Source of the DNA: Micromonospora zingiberis
GTDB lineage: Bacteria > Actinomycetota > Actinomycetes > Mycobacteriales > Micromonosporaceae
Assembly (NCBI RefSeq): GCF_004331455.1
Contig: NZ_SJJR01000002.1
Span: forward strand, 1 to 64,000
Direction of reading: 5' to 3'
DNA: 64,000 bases
Position 1 is the stretch's first letter, and each line of letters begins with the position of its first letter. A model generated the notes under the pieces. That model saw nothing but the letters and a program-made list of their open reading frames with translations, searched no databases and was not told the DNA's origin. Below are positions 45,847 through 54,820 of the stretch, piece after piece. The position numbers and the translations under genes were made by a program.

Positions 45847-47282
45847 CCGCGACCGGCACCTCCCGGCCGCGCGGGCAGCGCCGCTGGGCGATCGATCTAC
45901 GCCCGCTGCGGGTGCTGGCGTACCGGCGGCTCTGGGTCGGCAACGCCATCGCGATGTTCGGCTTCCAGTTCACCGCGGTCGCCGTCCCGGTGGAGATGTA
46001 CGCGCTGACCAAGGACTCGCTCTGGGTCGGGCTGCTCGGCGTGGCCGCCTTCGTACCGCTGCTGGTTTTCGGGTTGTGGGGCGGCGCGGTGGCCGACGCC
46101 CTCGACCGGCGCCGGGTGCTGCTGGGCGGTTCGGTGCTGCTCTGGTTTTCCGTGCTGGCCCTGCTGGCCCAGGCCCTGCTGGACGTCGGCAGCCCGGTGC
46201 TGCTGCTGGCCCTGGTGGCGCTGAGTTCGGTGTCGTTCGCGATCAGCGGGCCGGCCCGCGCGGCGCTGGTGGGTCGGCTGGTACCGGCCGAGTTGGTGCC
46301 GGCAGCCACCACGCTGAACTTCACCACGGCGATGGCCACCTCGGTGCTCGGGCCGTTGGCCGCCGGTCTGATCCTCGCCACCTTCGACCTCGGGGTCGCG
46401 CTGCCGCTCGCGTACGGCCTGGATGCCGCGTTGCTCGTCGCCCTGGTCTGGGCGGCGCTGCGGTTGCCCGCGATGCCGCCCGAGCCGGACCCGGACGGCG
46501 GGCCCCGGCAGGCCGGGCTGCGCAGCATCATCGACGGGGTGCGCTACCTGGCCGGCGCTCCGGTGCTGCTGCTCTCCTTCGCGATCGACCTGATCGCGAT
46601 GGTGTTCGCCTTTCCCCGGGCACTCTTTCCCGAGGTGGCGACCGAGCGGTTCGGTGGCGGCGCGGCGGTCGGCTGGCTGTACAGCTCGATCGCGATCGGC
46701 TCGCTGCTCGCCGGGCTGCTGTCCGGCTGGATCGGCCGGGTCCGCCGGCAGGGACTGGTGCTGGTGGTGGCGGTTGTCGGCTGGGGCGTCGCGGTCGCGC
46801 TGGCCGGGCTGGCCCGGCAACTCTGGCTGGTCGTCGCGCTGCTGGTGCTCGCTGGCGCGGCCGACCTGGTCAGTTCGGTGGTACGGCAGTCCATGCTGAT
46901 CGTGTACGCACCGGACCGGATGCGGGGACGGCTCCAGGGGGTCAACACGGTCGTGGTGGCCGGTGGGCCGCGCCTGGGTGACCTGCGGGCCGGCGGCATG
47001 GCGGCCGGCTTCGGCAGCGGGGTGGCCTGGGTGGGTGGCGGTCTGGTGGCGGCGGCGCTCGCCGTGCTGCTCGCCGTGGCGTTCCCGGCGCTGGTCCGCT
47101 ACCGGGCGGCGACCCCACCGCGCGAGGCGACCGAAGCAACCGGGCCGATCGAAGCGACCGACGCGATCGAAGCGACCGACGCGATCGGAGCGACCGAGGC
47201 GACCGGAGCGACCGAGGCGACCGGGCCGAGCGGGCCTGGTGATCGTCGACCGGAGCGAGCGAACAGCGGTCCCGAGAGCTAG
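45843..47282 (+). CDS. MFS transporter with repetitive C-terminal tail
   Basis: 479 residues from a GTG overlapping the pdxH stop. Twelve predicted helices over about 25-415 in the MFS_3/EntS-like pattern ([33 protein letters not shown] as motif [21 protein letters not shown]). The tail after about 425 is built from repeats of EATEATG, IEATDA and similar, encoded by an 18-bp tandem repeat (47124-47225), and ends with a Pro/Gly-rich stretch. Coupling to pdxH suggests a role linked to vitamin B6 export or uptake, but this is only positional. Confidence 0.88.
   Translation: MTATGTSRPRGQRRWAIDLRPLRVLAYRRLWVGNAIAMFGFQFTAVAVPVEMYALTKDSLWVGLLGVAAFVPLLVFGLWGGAVADALDRRRVLLGGSVLLWFSVLALLAQALLDVGSPVLLLALVALSSVSFAISGPARAALVGRLVPAELVPAATTLNFTTAMATSVLGPLAAGLILATFDLGVALPLAYGLDAALLVALVWAALRLPAMPPEPDPDGGPRQAGLRSIIDGVRYLAGAPVLLLSFAIDLIAMVFAFPRALFPEVATERFGGGAAVGWLYSSIAIGSLLAGLLSGWIGRVRRQGLVLVVAVVGWGVAVALAGLARQLWLVVALLVLAGAADLVSSVVRQSMLIVYAPDRMRGRLQGVNTVVVAGGPRLGDLRAGGMAAGFGSGVAWVGGGLVAAALAVLLAVAFPALVRYRAATPPREATEATGPIEATDAIEATDAIGATEATGATEATGPSGPGDRRPERANSGPES
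47124..47225 (+). repeat. 18-bp tandem repeat in the MFS coding tail
   Basis: GATCGAAGCGACCGACGC is repeated exactly at 47147 and 47165, then with two changes at 47183 (GATCGGAGCGACCGAGGC) and 47201; looser copies precede. Each unit adds six residues ([18 protein letters not shown]) and keeps the frame. Confidence 0.85.
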
Positions 47283-47293
47283 GGTCTGGCGAC

Positions 47294-48223
47294 ATGGATA
47301 CCCGCGAGCCGCGTCCCCTGTCCGGGGCACAGTGGACCATTTCCGCCGCCGGCCACGAGGCGGTCGTCGTCGAGGTAGGCGGCGGGCTGCGAACGTACCG
47401 GCAGGACGGGGTCGAGCACCTCGACGGGTACGCCACCGACGAGTTGTGCCCCGGTTCGGCGGGTCAGGTGCTGGCGCCCTGGCCGAACCGGATCCGGGAC
47501 GGCGTCTATTCCTTTGCCGGACGGTCGTGGCAGCTCAACATCACCGAACCAGAGCGGTACACCGCCCTGCACGGCCTGGTCAACTGGGCGAAGTGGGAGC
47601 TGATCGAGCAGCGGCCGGACGAGGTCATCGTCGGTTTCGACCTGCCGCCGCAGCCCGGATATCCGTGGCCGCTGCGGCTGCGGACCCGGTGGAGCGTGGG
47701 CCCGGACGGGTTGCGGGGCGACCACGACGTCACCAACATCGGCACCGAACCGGCACCCTTCGGCTTCTCGGTGCATCCGTACCTGCGGCTGCCCGGCGTA
47801 CCGGTGGCGGACATCGCCATGCAGGTGCCGGGGCAGACCCGGCTGGTGCTGGACGGGCGGCTGCTGCCGGTCGGCGTGACCCCGGTGGCCGGCACAGAGT
47901 ACGACTACACCGAGCCGCGCCGAATCGGCGACGCCGTGCTGGACCTCGCCTTCGGGCAGGTGGCCCGGGATGCCGACGGTGGATCCGCGGTGACGCTGCG
48001 CGGGCCGGACTCCTCAACCGGGCTGTCGATCTGGGCCGACGCCCAGTTCGGTTGGTGGCAGGTCTACACCGGGGACACGCTGACCGGTGAGCGGTACCGG
48101 CGGTCGGTGGCGGTGGAACCGATGACCTGCCCGCCGGACGCGTTCCGGTCCGGCCGGGATCTGATCATCCTGGCCCCGGGCGACACCTGGCGGGGCAGCT
48201 GGGGAATTCGGCCCGGGGTCTGA
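47294..48223 (+). CDS. Aldose 1-epimerase family protein
   Basis: 309 residues from the ATG at 47294, eleven bases after the MFS stop. GalM/YeaD fold: VLAPWPNRIRDGVYSFAGRS near 57-76 and ALHGLVNWAKWEL with the catalytic-site His (about 94-106), PFGFSVHPYLRLPG (second His, about 157-170) and TGERYRRSVAVEPMTCPPDA near the end with the catalytic Glu. It interconverts alpha and beta forms of an aldose or acts on a sugar phosphate. No clear operon partner, though spacing suggests the MFS transcript continues. Confidence 0.9.
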   Translation: MDTREPRPLSGAQWTISAAGHEAVVVEVGGGLRTYRQDGVEHLDGYATDELCPGSAGQVLAPWPNRIRDGVYSFAGRSWQLNITEPERYTALHGLVNWAKWELIEQRPDEVIVGFDLPPQPGYPWPLRLRTRWSVGPDGLRGDHDVTNIGTEPAPFGFSVHPYLRLPGVPVADIAMQVPGQTRLVLDGRLLPVGVTPVAGTEYDYTEPRRIGDAVLDLAFGQVARDADGGSAVTLRGPDSSTGLSIWADAQFGWWQVYTGDTLTGERYRRSVAVEPMTCPPDAFRSGRDLIILAPGDTWRGSWGIRPGV

Positions 48224-48245
48224 GCGGACGCGACAGGAGAGACAG

Positions 48246-48848
48246 GTGGAGTTCGCGGAGGTCGTCCGGCGGCGCCGGATGGTGCGCAACTACGACCCGG
48301 ACCGCCCGGTCCCGCCGGCGGTGGTGGAGCGGTTGCTGGAGCACGCCGTGCGGGCCCCGTCGGCCGGGTTCTCCCAGGGCTGGGGGTTCCTGGTGTTGGA
48401 GGAGCCGGCGGACCGGGAACGCTTCTGGGCGGCCAGTACCCCGGAGGGCGGGGGCATGGAACGCTGGCTGACCGGGATGCGTCGGGCTCCGCTGATCGTG
48501 GTGCCGCACGCCAACCGCTCGGTCTACCTCGAGCGCTACGCGGAACCGGACAAGGGCTGGGCGGACCGCTCGACGGACCGCTGGCCGGTGCCGTACTGGT
48601 ATGTCGACGCGGGCTTCGCTTCGCTGCTGATGATGCTGACGGCGGTCGACGAGGGGTTGGGCTCCTGCTTCTTCGGCATCCCGCCGCAGCGGCTGGATTC
48701 CTACCGGGAGGCGTTCGGCGTGCCGGAGGCGTACCACCCGATCGGTGCCCTCACCATCGGTTATCGGGCACCCGACCATCGGTCACCCTCGCTGCGTCGG
48801 GGGCGCCGTCCGGTGGACGAGGTGGTCCGCCGGGGGCGGTGGAGCTGA
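48246..48848 (+). CDS. Nitroreductase family protein
   Basis: 200 residues, GTG at 48246, after AGGAGAGACAG. The FMN-dependent nitroreductase fold begins EFAEVVRRRRMVRNYDPDRP (Arg residues hold the FMN phosphate), then HAVRAPSAGFSQGWGFLVL and GLGSCFFGIPP (about 138-148). Function: NAD(P)H-driven reduction of nitro compounds, quinones or flavins. Lies 22 bases after the epimerase stop. Confidence 0.9.
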   Translation: MEFAEVVRRRRMVRNYDPDRPVPPAVVERLLEHAVRAPSAGFSQGWGFLVLEEPADRERFWAASTPEGGGMERWLTGMRRAPLIVVPHANRSVYLERYAEPDKGWADRSTDRWPVPYWYVDAGFASLLMMLTAVDEGLGSCFFGIPPQRLDSYREAFGVPEAYHPIGALTIGYRAPDHRSPSLRRGRRPVDEVVRRGRWS

Positions 48849-49037
48849 CCCGAACTGGTGGTTTCGTCCGGTTGAGAACCGGACGGCCGGTAGCGAAACT
48901 GGCATCAGGGAGCAGAACGTGGGGTGCGGGGTGCGGCTACGCTGGCACGGACATCGGCGCCGCAGGTCGTGGCGCCATGCCGCGACCCGCGTCGGCGTCG
49001 CGGTGCGGCCCGGCCAGGGGGAGGGGAGCGTGCCGTC

Positions 49038-49343
49038 GTGATCTTCAGAGCGGTCCGGGACGGGCGTCCCTACCCGGAGCACAACCTGACACTCAAGCAG
49101 TGGGCGGAGATCCCGCCCCGCCCGCTGCGTCTCGACCAGCTCATCACCACCAAGCGTGAGCTGGCGCTGGACAAGCTCCTCGCGGAGGATTCCACCTTCT
49201 ACGGCGACCTCTTCCCGCACGTGGTGCAGTGGAACGGTGGCCTCTACCTGGAGGACGGCCTGCACCGGGCGCTGCGCGCCGCGTTGCAGCAGCGCAACCA
49301 GATCCATGCCCGGGTGTTCGTGCTCGCCGAAGCGGTCGAGTGA
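49038..49343 (+). CDS. Conserved actinobacterial protein, ParB-like segment
   Basis: 101 residues, GTG at 49038 with GGAGGGGAG upstream. VIFRAVRDGRPYPEHNLTLK opens the protein, and the second half, VVQWNGGLYLEDGLHRALRA, resembles the ParB/sulfiredoxin-like loop (xDGxHRxxAA). Too short to be a full ParB nuclease domain. Function unknown; the gene stands alone between nitroreductase and acyl-CoA dehydrogenase. Confidence 0.7.
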   Translation: MIFRAVRDGRPYPEHNLTLKQWAEIPPRPLRLDQLITTKRELALDKLLAEDSTFYGDLFPHVVQWNGGLYLEDGLHRALRAALQQRNQIHARVFVLAEAVE

Positions 49344-49380
49344 CGCGCAGCGCGCACTGAGCGTTCGTTAAGGTGCTGGC

Positions 49381-50541
49381 ATGAGCCCTCTGGACCTGCT
49401 CGACCTGGACTCGTCGCTGTCCGAGGAGGAACGGCAGATCCGCGCCGTCGTGCGCCAGGTGGTCGACGACCGGGTACGCCCGCACGTCGCCGGCTGGTAC
49501 GAGGCCGGTCAGGTGCCGGCCCGGGAACTCGCCCGCGAGTTCGGCAAGCTCGGGCTGCTCGGCATGCACCTGACCGGGTACGGCTGCGCCGGCTCGTCGG
49601 CCGTGGCGTACGGGCTGGCCTGCCTGGAACTGGAGGCCGGTGACTCCGGCGTCCGGTCCCTGGTGTCGGTGCAGGGATCGCTGGCCATGTACGCCATCTG
49701 GCGCTACGGCAGCGAGGCGCAGAAGCAGCACTGGCTGCCGGCGATGGCGGCCGGTGAGGCGATCGGCTGCTTCGGGCTGACCGAGCCGGACCACGGCTCC
49801 GACCCGGCGTCGATGACCACCCGGGCCCGCCGCGACGGCGACGACTGGGTGCTCACCGGCAGCAAGATGTGGATCACCAACGCGCCGATCGCGGAGGTCG
49901 GGGTGATCTGGGCGCGTACCGACGAGGGGGTGCGGGGTTTCGTCGTACCGATGGATGCGCCGGGGGTGACGGCGCGGGAGATCGGCCGCAAGATGTCGCT
50001 GCGCGCCTCGGTGACCGGTGAGATCGCGCTCGACGACGTCCGGCTGCCGGCGGACGCCCAACTGCCCGGCGCGATCGGGCTGAAGGCGCCGCTGAGCTGC
50101 CTGACCGAGGCCCGGCACGGCATCGTCTGGGGCGCCCTCGGCGCGGCCCGCGACTGCCTGGAAACCACCCTGGCGTACGCGACCACCCGCACCCAGTTCG
50201 GCCGGCCGCTGGCCGCCTTCCAACTCACCCAGGCCAAGCTCGCCGACCTGGCCGTCGAGTGGAACAAGGGCTATCTGCTGGCGCTGCAACTCGGCCGGCT
50301 GGCCGACGCCGGACGGCTGCGCCCCGAGCAGGTGAGCGTGGGCAAGCTCAACAACGTACGGGAGGCACTCGCCATCGCCCGGCAGTGCCGCACCATCCTC
50401 GGCGCCAACGGGGTCTCCGGCGACTATCCGGTCATGCGGCACGCCAACAACCTGGAGAGCGTGCTGACCTACGAGGGCACCTCGGAGATCCACCAGCTGG
50501 TGATCGGGCAGAAGCTCACCGGCATCTCCGCCTTCAGCTGA
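49381..50541 (+). CDS. Acyl-CoA dehydrogenase (glutaryl-CoA dehydrogenase-like)
   Basis: 386 residues from the ATG at 49381. Full ACAD fold: CFGLTEPDHGSDPASMTTRA (FAD/substrate, about 132-151), GSKMWITNAPIAEVGVIWAR and RTQFGRPLAAFQLTQAKLAD, ending in LTYEGTSEIHQLVIGQKLTG with the catalytic Glu in TYEGTSEIH. The LTEPDHGSDP and GCAGSSAVAYGLACLELEAG pattern is closest to glutaryl-CoA dehydrogenases. It oxidises an acyl-CoA with FAD; partner ETF genes are not in the window. Confidence 0.93.
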   Translation: MSPLDLLDLDSSLSEEERQIRAVVRQVVDDRVRPHVAGWYEAGQVPARELAREFGKLGLLGMHLTGYGCAGSSAVAYGLACLELEAGDSGVRSLVSVQGSLAMYAIWRYGSEAQKQHWLPAMAAGEAIGCFGLTEPDHGSDPASMTTRARRDGDDWVLTGSKMWITNAPIAEVGVIWARTDEGVRGFVVPMDAPGVTAREIGRKMSLRASVTGEIALDDVRLPADAQLPGAIGLKAPLSCLTEARHGIVWGALGAARDCLETTLAYATTRTQFGRPLAAFQLTQAKLADLAVEWNKGYLLALQLGRLADAGRLRPEQVSVGKLNNVREALAIARQCRTILGANGVSGDYPVMRHANNLESVLTYEGTSEIHQLVIGQKLTGISAFS

Positions 50542-50658
50542 CCGGATTCACGCCTCTGAGCTGCGAGAACGTCCGACTTGCCGGCTCGGCGAGCGGGTGT
50601 CGTACCGGGGGCTTACCGTCATCAACAGACAACGCGTCTGACGAGGACGGTGAGGGCG

Positions 50659-51402
50659 ATGGCACGCGACGGCGACATCAACGAGCCCACCAGCAGGTTT
50701 CCCGACACTGACCTGCGCACGGACGACCGGTCCGACGTCCCACCCACACCACCACCGAGCGGCGGCGCGGTGCGGGCCCTGCTCTGGGTGCTCGGCGCGG
50801 CGGCGCTGGCCGTGGTGGTGCTGCTCGGCGTGCAGACCACCGGGATCCTGCCCGAGTTCCGCAACCCGTTCAGCAAGGAGCAGACCGACCGCAGCCAGCC
50901 GGCGCTGCTGGAGTCGATGCAGGACCTCAGCCGCTACGTGGCCGCCGAGGGCAACTTCCAGGTCGTGGTCGACCTCCAGAACGACCGCCGCCACGTGCCG
51001 GACTGGCTGCTCAACCAGCGCACGCTGTTCGTCGGTGCGGGCAGCGTCGAGGCGTACGTCGACTTCGGCACCCTCACCGAGGGCGCGATCGTGCAATCGG
51101 CCGACGGCAAGTCCGTCGAGATAAAGCTGCCGGCGCCGCAACTCGCCGAGACCAATCTCGACCTGGACAAGAGTTACGTGTTCGCCGAGGAGCGCGGCCT
51201 GCTCAACCGGGTCGGTGACCTGGTTGCCGGCGACCCGAACCGGCAGCAGCAGGTCTACCGGCTGGCCGAGGACCGGATCACCGCCGCGGCGCGGGAGAGC
51301 GGGTTGGCCGCCCGAGCCGAGGGGAACACCCGCAAGATGCTGGAGGGCCTGCTCACCTCCCTCGGCTTCGAGCGGGTGAGCGTCACCTACGTGGCTCCCT
51401 GA
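50659..51402 (+). CDS. DUF4230 membrane-anchored protein
   Basis: 247 residues from the ATG at 50659 (GAGGACGGTGAGGG upstream). A hydrophilic head, one membrane helix (about 40-61: RALLWVLGAAALAVVVLLGV), then an extracellular DUF4230 domain (about 88-245) with FQVVVDLQNDRRHVPDWLLN and TLFVGAGSVEAYVDFGTLTE. Bacterial family without known function; some relatives occur near envelope genes. It is followed convergently by pspC. Confidence 0.82.
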   Translation: MARDGDINEPTSRFPDTDLRTDDRSDVPPTPPPSGGAVRALLWVLGAAALAVVVLLGVQTTGILPEFRNPFSKEQTDRSQPALLESMQDLSRYVAAEGNFQVVVDLQNDRRHVPDWLLNQRTLFVGAGSVEAYVDFGTLTEGAIVQSADGKSVEIKLPAPQLAETNLDLDKSYVFAEERGLLNRVGDLVAGDPNRQQQVYRLAEDRITAAARESGLAARAEGNTRKMLEGLLTSLGFERVSVTYVAP

Positions 51403-51498
51403 TTCCGCCCGCTGCCCGGTACCGCCCGACCGACAGGTTCGGGCGGTACCGGCAGCATGCTGCCCGACGGGTCCACCGGGCCGCTCGCGCGGGCACGG

Positions 51499-51705
51499 TC
51501 AGTGGCCGGCGACCAGGTAACGGTCCTCGTTCGGCATGATGATCCAGAGCGCCAGGTAGATGATCACCTGGGTGCCGGGCAGCAGCAACGACAGCAGGAA
51601 CAGCAGTCGGACGAGCCCCGCCGACATGCCGAAACGCTGGGCCAGGCCGGCGCAGACGCCGGCGAACATGCGCCCCTGTCGGGGCCGGACAAGCTTGCGA
51701 CTCAT
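51499..51705 (-). CDS. PspC domain small membrane protein
   Basis: 68 residues from the ATG at 51705 with GGGGAAG upstream. The PspC domain fills it: KLVRPRQGRMFAGVCAGLAQ then FGMSAGLVRLLFLLSLLLPG and one strongly hydrophobic helix, ending ALWIIMPNED. PspC-like proteins respond to envelope stress. There are no other psp genes here. It lies convergent with the DUF4230 gene. Its leader (51706-51880) is C-rich on the plus strand, hence G-rich in the RNA. Confidence 0.85.
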   Translation of the reverse strand: MSRKLVRPRQGRMFAGVCAGLAQRFGMSAGLVRLLFLLSLLLPGTQVIIYLALWIIMPNEDRYLVAGH

Positions 51706-52246
51706 CGTGCTACTTCCCCTCTGCGGCGACCCGCCGCTACTGCGTTCAACGCTAGGCGCCGGACCTGCCCTCACCCTCGGTCCTGAGAACGATTCCACGT
51801 CCCGCCCACCCGTAGGTACTTACCCGCCCCCCACCCACCCCACCCCTGTCTCCCCTCACCCCCTCATGCCCCACCCCCTCGCCCTCGCGCGGCCCCGGCC
51901 CCGCGTCGCCTCGCCCCGCCTCGCCCCGCCTCGCCCCGCCTCGTCGATCATGGAGTTGTCGTCGGCACACAAGGGATGCACGCGGCGAATCGCCGCCCAT
52001 GGTCGAGAGAGGCGGAGGGCTTGCGGATCTTGGTGCCAAAGCGCCCCTCTGGGGGCTGTTTCGTACCAAGATCGGCGGCTGAGGTAGGGGCGAGGCGGGA
52101 CGGGACGGTGGGGTGGGTGGGCGGGGGTAGGCTCGGCGGGTTGGGCGTCCTTACCTGGGCGTGCCAGGCCGGCCGCGCGACCAGGGCGGGCAGGATCGGA
52201 TCGGCCGCTGACCGGCAACCCCGGCGCAGGGCGAGAAGGTGCAGTC
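51706..52246. other. Low-complexity intergenic region before sdaA
   Basis: 541 bases divergent between pspC and sdaA. Content: a C-rich run (51823-51880) that is a G-run series on the minus strand; a CCTCGCCCCG tandem (51908-51943, about 3.5 copies); an inverted repeat (52023-52076); and a G-rich plus-strand tract (52098-52130) in the sdaA leader. No coding frame with good signals. Confidence 0.6.
52023..52076. repeat. Inverted repeat of the GATCTTGGTAC family, copy 1
   Basis: GCGGATCTTGGTGCCAAAGC then GCCCCTCTGGGGGC and TGTTTCGTACCAAGATCGGC. The arms pair over about 20 bases with several mismatches. Same family as 61268-61319: both have GATCTTG, TACG and GGCC/CCCC centres. Confidence 0.6.
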
Positions 52247-53923
52247 ATGATCAGTGTGTTCGACCTGTTCAGTGTGGGTATCGGGCCGTCCAGCTCGCAT
52301 ACCGTGGGGCCGATGCGGGCGGCGCGTACGTTCGTCGCCGGGCTGAAGGCCGACGGGCTGCTCAGCGACGTGGTCCGGGTCCGGGGCGAGCTGTTCGGGT
52401 CGCTCGGTGCCACCGGGCACGGGCACGGCAGTGACCGGGCGGTGCTGCTCGGCCTGGCCGGAGAGGTGCCGGAGTCGGTGGACACCGACACCGTCGATGG
52501 GCGGGTGGCGCAGATCCGGGCGCAGCGGCGGCTGGCGCTGCTCGGCACACACGAGATCGACTTCGACCCGGATCGTGATCTTCTGCTGCATCGTCGCCGG
52601 TCGCTGCCGTACCACCCGAACGGGATGATCTTCTCGGCGTACGACGCGAGGGGGGCCGAGGTCAGGGCGCGCACCTACTACTCGGTCGGCGGTGGGTTCG
52701 TGGTCGACGAGGCGGCGGCCGGCGCCGACCGGATCAAGCCGGACAGCACCCGGGTCCGCTATCCGTTCCTCACCGGCGCCCAACTGCTCGACGTGACCGC
52801 CTCGACCGGGCTGTCCATCAGCGAAGTGATGCTGGCCAACGAGCTGTCCTGGCGGGCCGAGGGGGATGTCCGGGCGGGGCTGCTGGACATCTGGCGGGTG
52901 ATGCAGGAGTGCGTCGAGCGCGGCTGCACCCGCGACGGCACGCTGCCGGGCGGGCTGAAGGTCCGCCGCCGCGCCGCCGAGCTGCGCCGCAGCCTGGAAG
53001 CCGACGCCGCCGCCGGCCCGGGCGTCGCCGTCGGGCCGGGCGCTGCTGCTGCGTCGGGCGGTGCCGTCGCCGGGTCGGGTGCTGCTGCCGCGCCGAGTGC
53101 GGTGATGCCGTCGGGCGCTGCTGCCGCGTCGGGTGCTGCTGTCGGGTCGGGCGCTGGTGCCGCGTCGGGTGCCGTCGCCGGGTCGGGTGCTGCTGCCGCG
53201 CCGAGTGCGGTGATGCCGTCGGGCGTCGCCGCCGCGTCGGGTGCTGCTGTCGGGTCGGGCGTCGCTGTCGGGTCGGGTGCGGTGATGGCGTCGGGGGTCG
53301 CTGTTCAGTCGGGTGTCGCTGGGGATCCGCTGCACGTGATGGACTGGGTCACGCTGTTCGCCCTGGCCGTCAACGAGGAGAACGCGGCCGGCGGGCGGGT
53401 GGTGACCGCGCCGACCAACGGCGCGGCCGGGATCATTCCTGCGGTGCTGCACTACTACACGAGGTTCGTGCCGGGGGCGTCTGCCGACGGGGTGGTGCGG
53501 TTCCTGCTCGCGGCCGGCGCGATCGGGGTGTTGTTCAAGGAGAATGCCTCGATCTCCGGGGCGGAGGTGGGCTGCCAGGGCGAGGTCGGGTCGGCCTGCT
53601 CGATGGCCGCCGCCGGGCTGGCCGAGGCGCTGGGCGGCACGCCGGCCCAGGTGGAGAACGCCGCGGAGATCGGCATGGAGCACAATCTCGGGCTGACCTG
53701 CGACCCGGTGGGCGGCCTGGTGCAGATACCGTGCATCGAGCGCAACGCGGTGGCTAGCATCAAGGCGATCACCGCCGCCCGGCTGGCGCTGCGCGGTGAC
53801 GGGGTGCACGCCGTCTCGCTCGACAAGGTCATCAAGACCATGCGGGAGACCGGCGCCGACATGAAGGTCAAGTACAAGGAGACGGCGCGCGGCGGCCTGG
53901 CCGTCAACGTGATCGAGTGCTGA
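52247..53923 (+). CDS. sdaA: L-serine ammonia-lyase (iron-sulfur) with a long repetitive linker
   Basis: 558 residues, about 100 longer than usual single-chain L-serine dehydratases. The N-terminal SDH_beta part (about 3-240) starts [20 protein letters not shown], with [20 protein letters not shown] (about 46-65). The SDH_alpha part (about 362-558) includes [20 protein letters not shown] and the cluster ligands in [17 protein letters not shown] and [18 protein letters not shown]. Residues about 251-359 are an Ala/Gly/Ser run with SGA every six residues, not seen in relatives I know; it sits exactly between the two domains and does not disturb either. Known reaction: serine to pyruvate and ammonia. 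No adjacent serine genes; serC is 9 kb away. Confidence 0.92.
   Translation: MISVFDLFSVGIGPSSSHTVGPMRAARTFVAGLKADGLLSDVVRVRGELFGSLGATGHGHGSDRAVLLGLAGEVPESVDTDTVDGRVAQIRAQRRLALLGTHEIDFDPDRDLLLHRRRSLPYHPNGMIFSAYDARGAEVRARTYYSVGGGFVVDEAAAGADRIKPDSTRVRYPFLTGAQLLDVTASTGLSISEVMLANELSWRAEGDVRAGLLDIWRVMQECVERGCTRDGTLPGGLKVRRRAAELRRSLEADAAAGPGVAVGPGAAAASGGAVAGSGAAAAPSAVMPSGAAAASGAAVGSGAGAASGAVAGSGAAAAPSAVMPSGVAAASGAAVGSGVAVGSGAVMASGVAVQSGVAGDPLHVMDWVTLFALAVNEENAAGGRVVTAPTNGAAGIIPAVLHYYTRFVPGASADGVVRFLLAAGAIGVLFKENASISGAEVGCQGEVGSACSMAAAGLAEALGGTPAQVENAAEIGMEHNLGLTCDPVGGLVQIPCIERNAVASIKAITAARLALRGDGVHAVSLDKVIKTMRETGADMKVKYKETARGGLAVNVIEC
52999..53326 (+). repeat. 18-bp-period repeat array inside sdaA
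   Basis: Units of 18 bases (six residues, xxxSGA or xxxSGV) repeat about 18 times. A larger 108-bp block is duplicated: GTGCCGTCGCCGGGTCGGGT begins at 53061 and again at 53169, followed by almost the same sequence through CCGAGTGCGGTGATGCCGTC. The reading frame is kept throughout. Confidence 0.9.
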
Positions 53924-53992
53924 GCGTACGGCGCATCGGCGCGCGTTCACCGGCTGCTAACCTGTCGTCCGTTCAGTAGGCGGGAGACGACG

Positions 53993-54820
53993 GTGACCTC
54001 TGGCGTGGGGGCGTTGTGGTCGCACCGCAACTCGCTGCGCATCCTGGTCCGGCGCGACCTGGCCGTCAAGTATCAGCAGTCGGTGCTGGGCTACCTCTGG
54101 TCGTTGATCGAGCCGCTCGGCATGGGGGCGATCTACTGGTTCGTCTTCGGCGTGCTGTACTCCCGGGACACCAATCGGCACCTGGGCGAGGCCGCCGGGT
54201 CGTATCCGCTGTTCCTGATCACCGGGATCTTCGCCTGGATGTGGACCAGTTCGGCGTTGAGCGAGGCGACCAACGCGCTGACCGGCCAGTCCCGGCTGAT
54301 CACCACGATGAACGTGCCCCGGCAGGTGTTCCCGATCGGCCGGGTGGTCGGCCGGTTCGCGGAGTACGCCGCCGGCCTGCCGATCCTGGGCGGCATCGCG
54401 ATCTGGTACGCCGCCGACGGGAAGGTCGAACTGGGTTGGTCGCTGCTGGCCCTGCCACTCGCCGTGCTGGTGCAGGCCACCCTGCTGATCGGGGTGGCGC
54501 TGCTGTTGTCGGCGTGGAACGTGCTGATGCGGGACGTGGAGCGGTTCATGCGGCTGGTCATCCGGGTGCTGTTCTACGCCACGCCGATCATCTACCCGCT
54601 GAGTCTGGTCCGTGACTCCGGCCTGCCGGGCTGGCTCAAACTGGGCTACGAACTCAACCCGCTGGTCGGCATCTTCCAACTGCACCACGCGGTGTGGTAC
54701 CCGGACGAGTTCCCGGGGGCCCGGATGCTGGCCACCACCATCGGTCTCAGCCTGCTGCTGCTGGCCGCCGGCTGGTGGTCGTTCCGTCGGCTCGAACCCG
54801 CCGTGCTGAAGGAACTCTGA
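53993..54820 (+). CDS. ABC-2 polysaccharide/teichoic-acid export permease (Wzm/TagG type)
   Basis: 275 residues, GTG at 53993 after GGGAGAC. Six membrane helices and the N-terminal RDLAVKYQQSVLGYLWSLIE motif typical of Wzm/TagG permeases (RELKVRYKQSxLGxxW). The C-terminal part has HHAVWYPDEFPG. It forms the channel that exports a lipid-linked polymer with the ATPase that follows; stop and next ATG overlap by one base (TGATG). Confidence 0.92.
   Translation: MTSGVGALWSHRNSLRILVRRDLAVKYQQSVLGYLWSLIEPLGMGAIYWFVFGVLYSRDTNRHLGEAAGSYPLFLITGIFAWMWTSSALSEATNALTGQSRLITTMNVPRQVFPIGRVVGRFAEYAAGLPILGGIAIWYAADGKVELGWSLLALPLAVLVQATLLIGVALLLSAWNVLMRDVERFMRLVIRVLFYATPIIYPLSLVRDSGLPGWLKLGYELNPLVGIFQLHHAVWYPDEFPGARMLATTIGLSLLLLAAGWWSFRRLEPAVLKEL

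Noticed and set aside
52999..53326. CRISPR-like array in the sdaA region
   Set aside because: The repeats are contiguous 18-bp coding units without spacers and lie in frame inside an enzyme gene; no cas genes are present.
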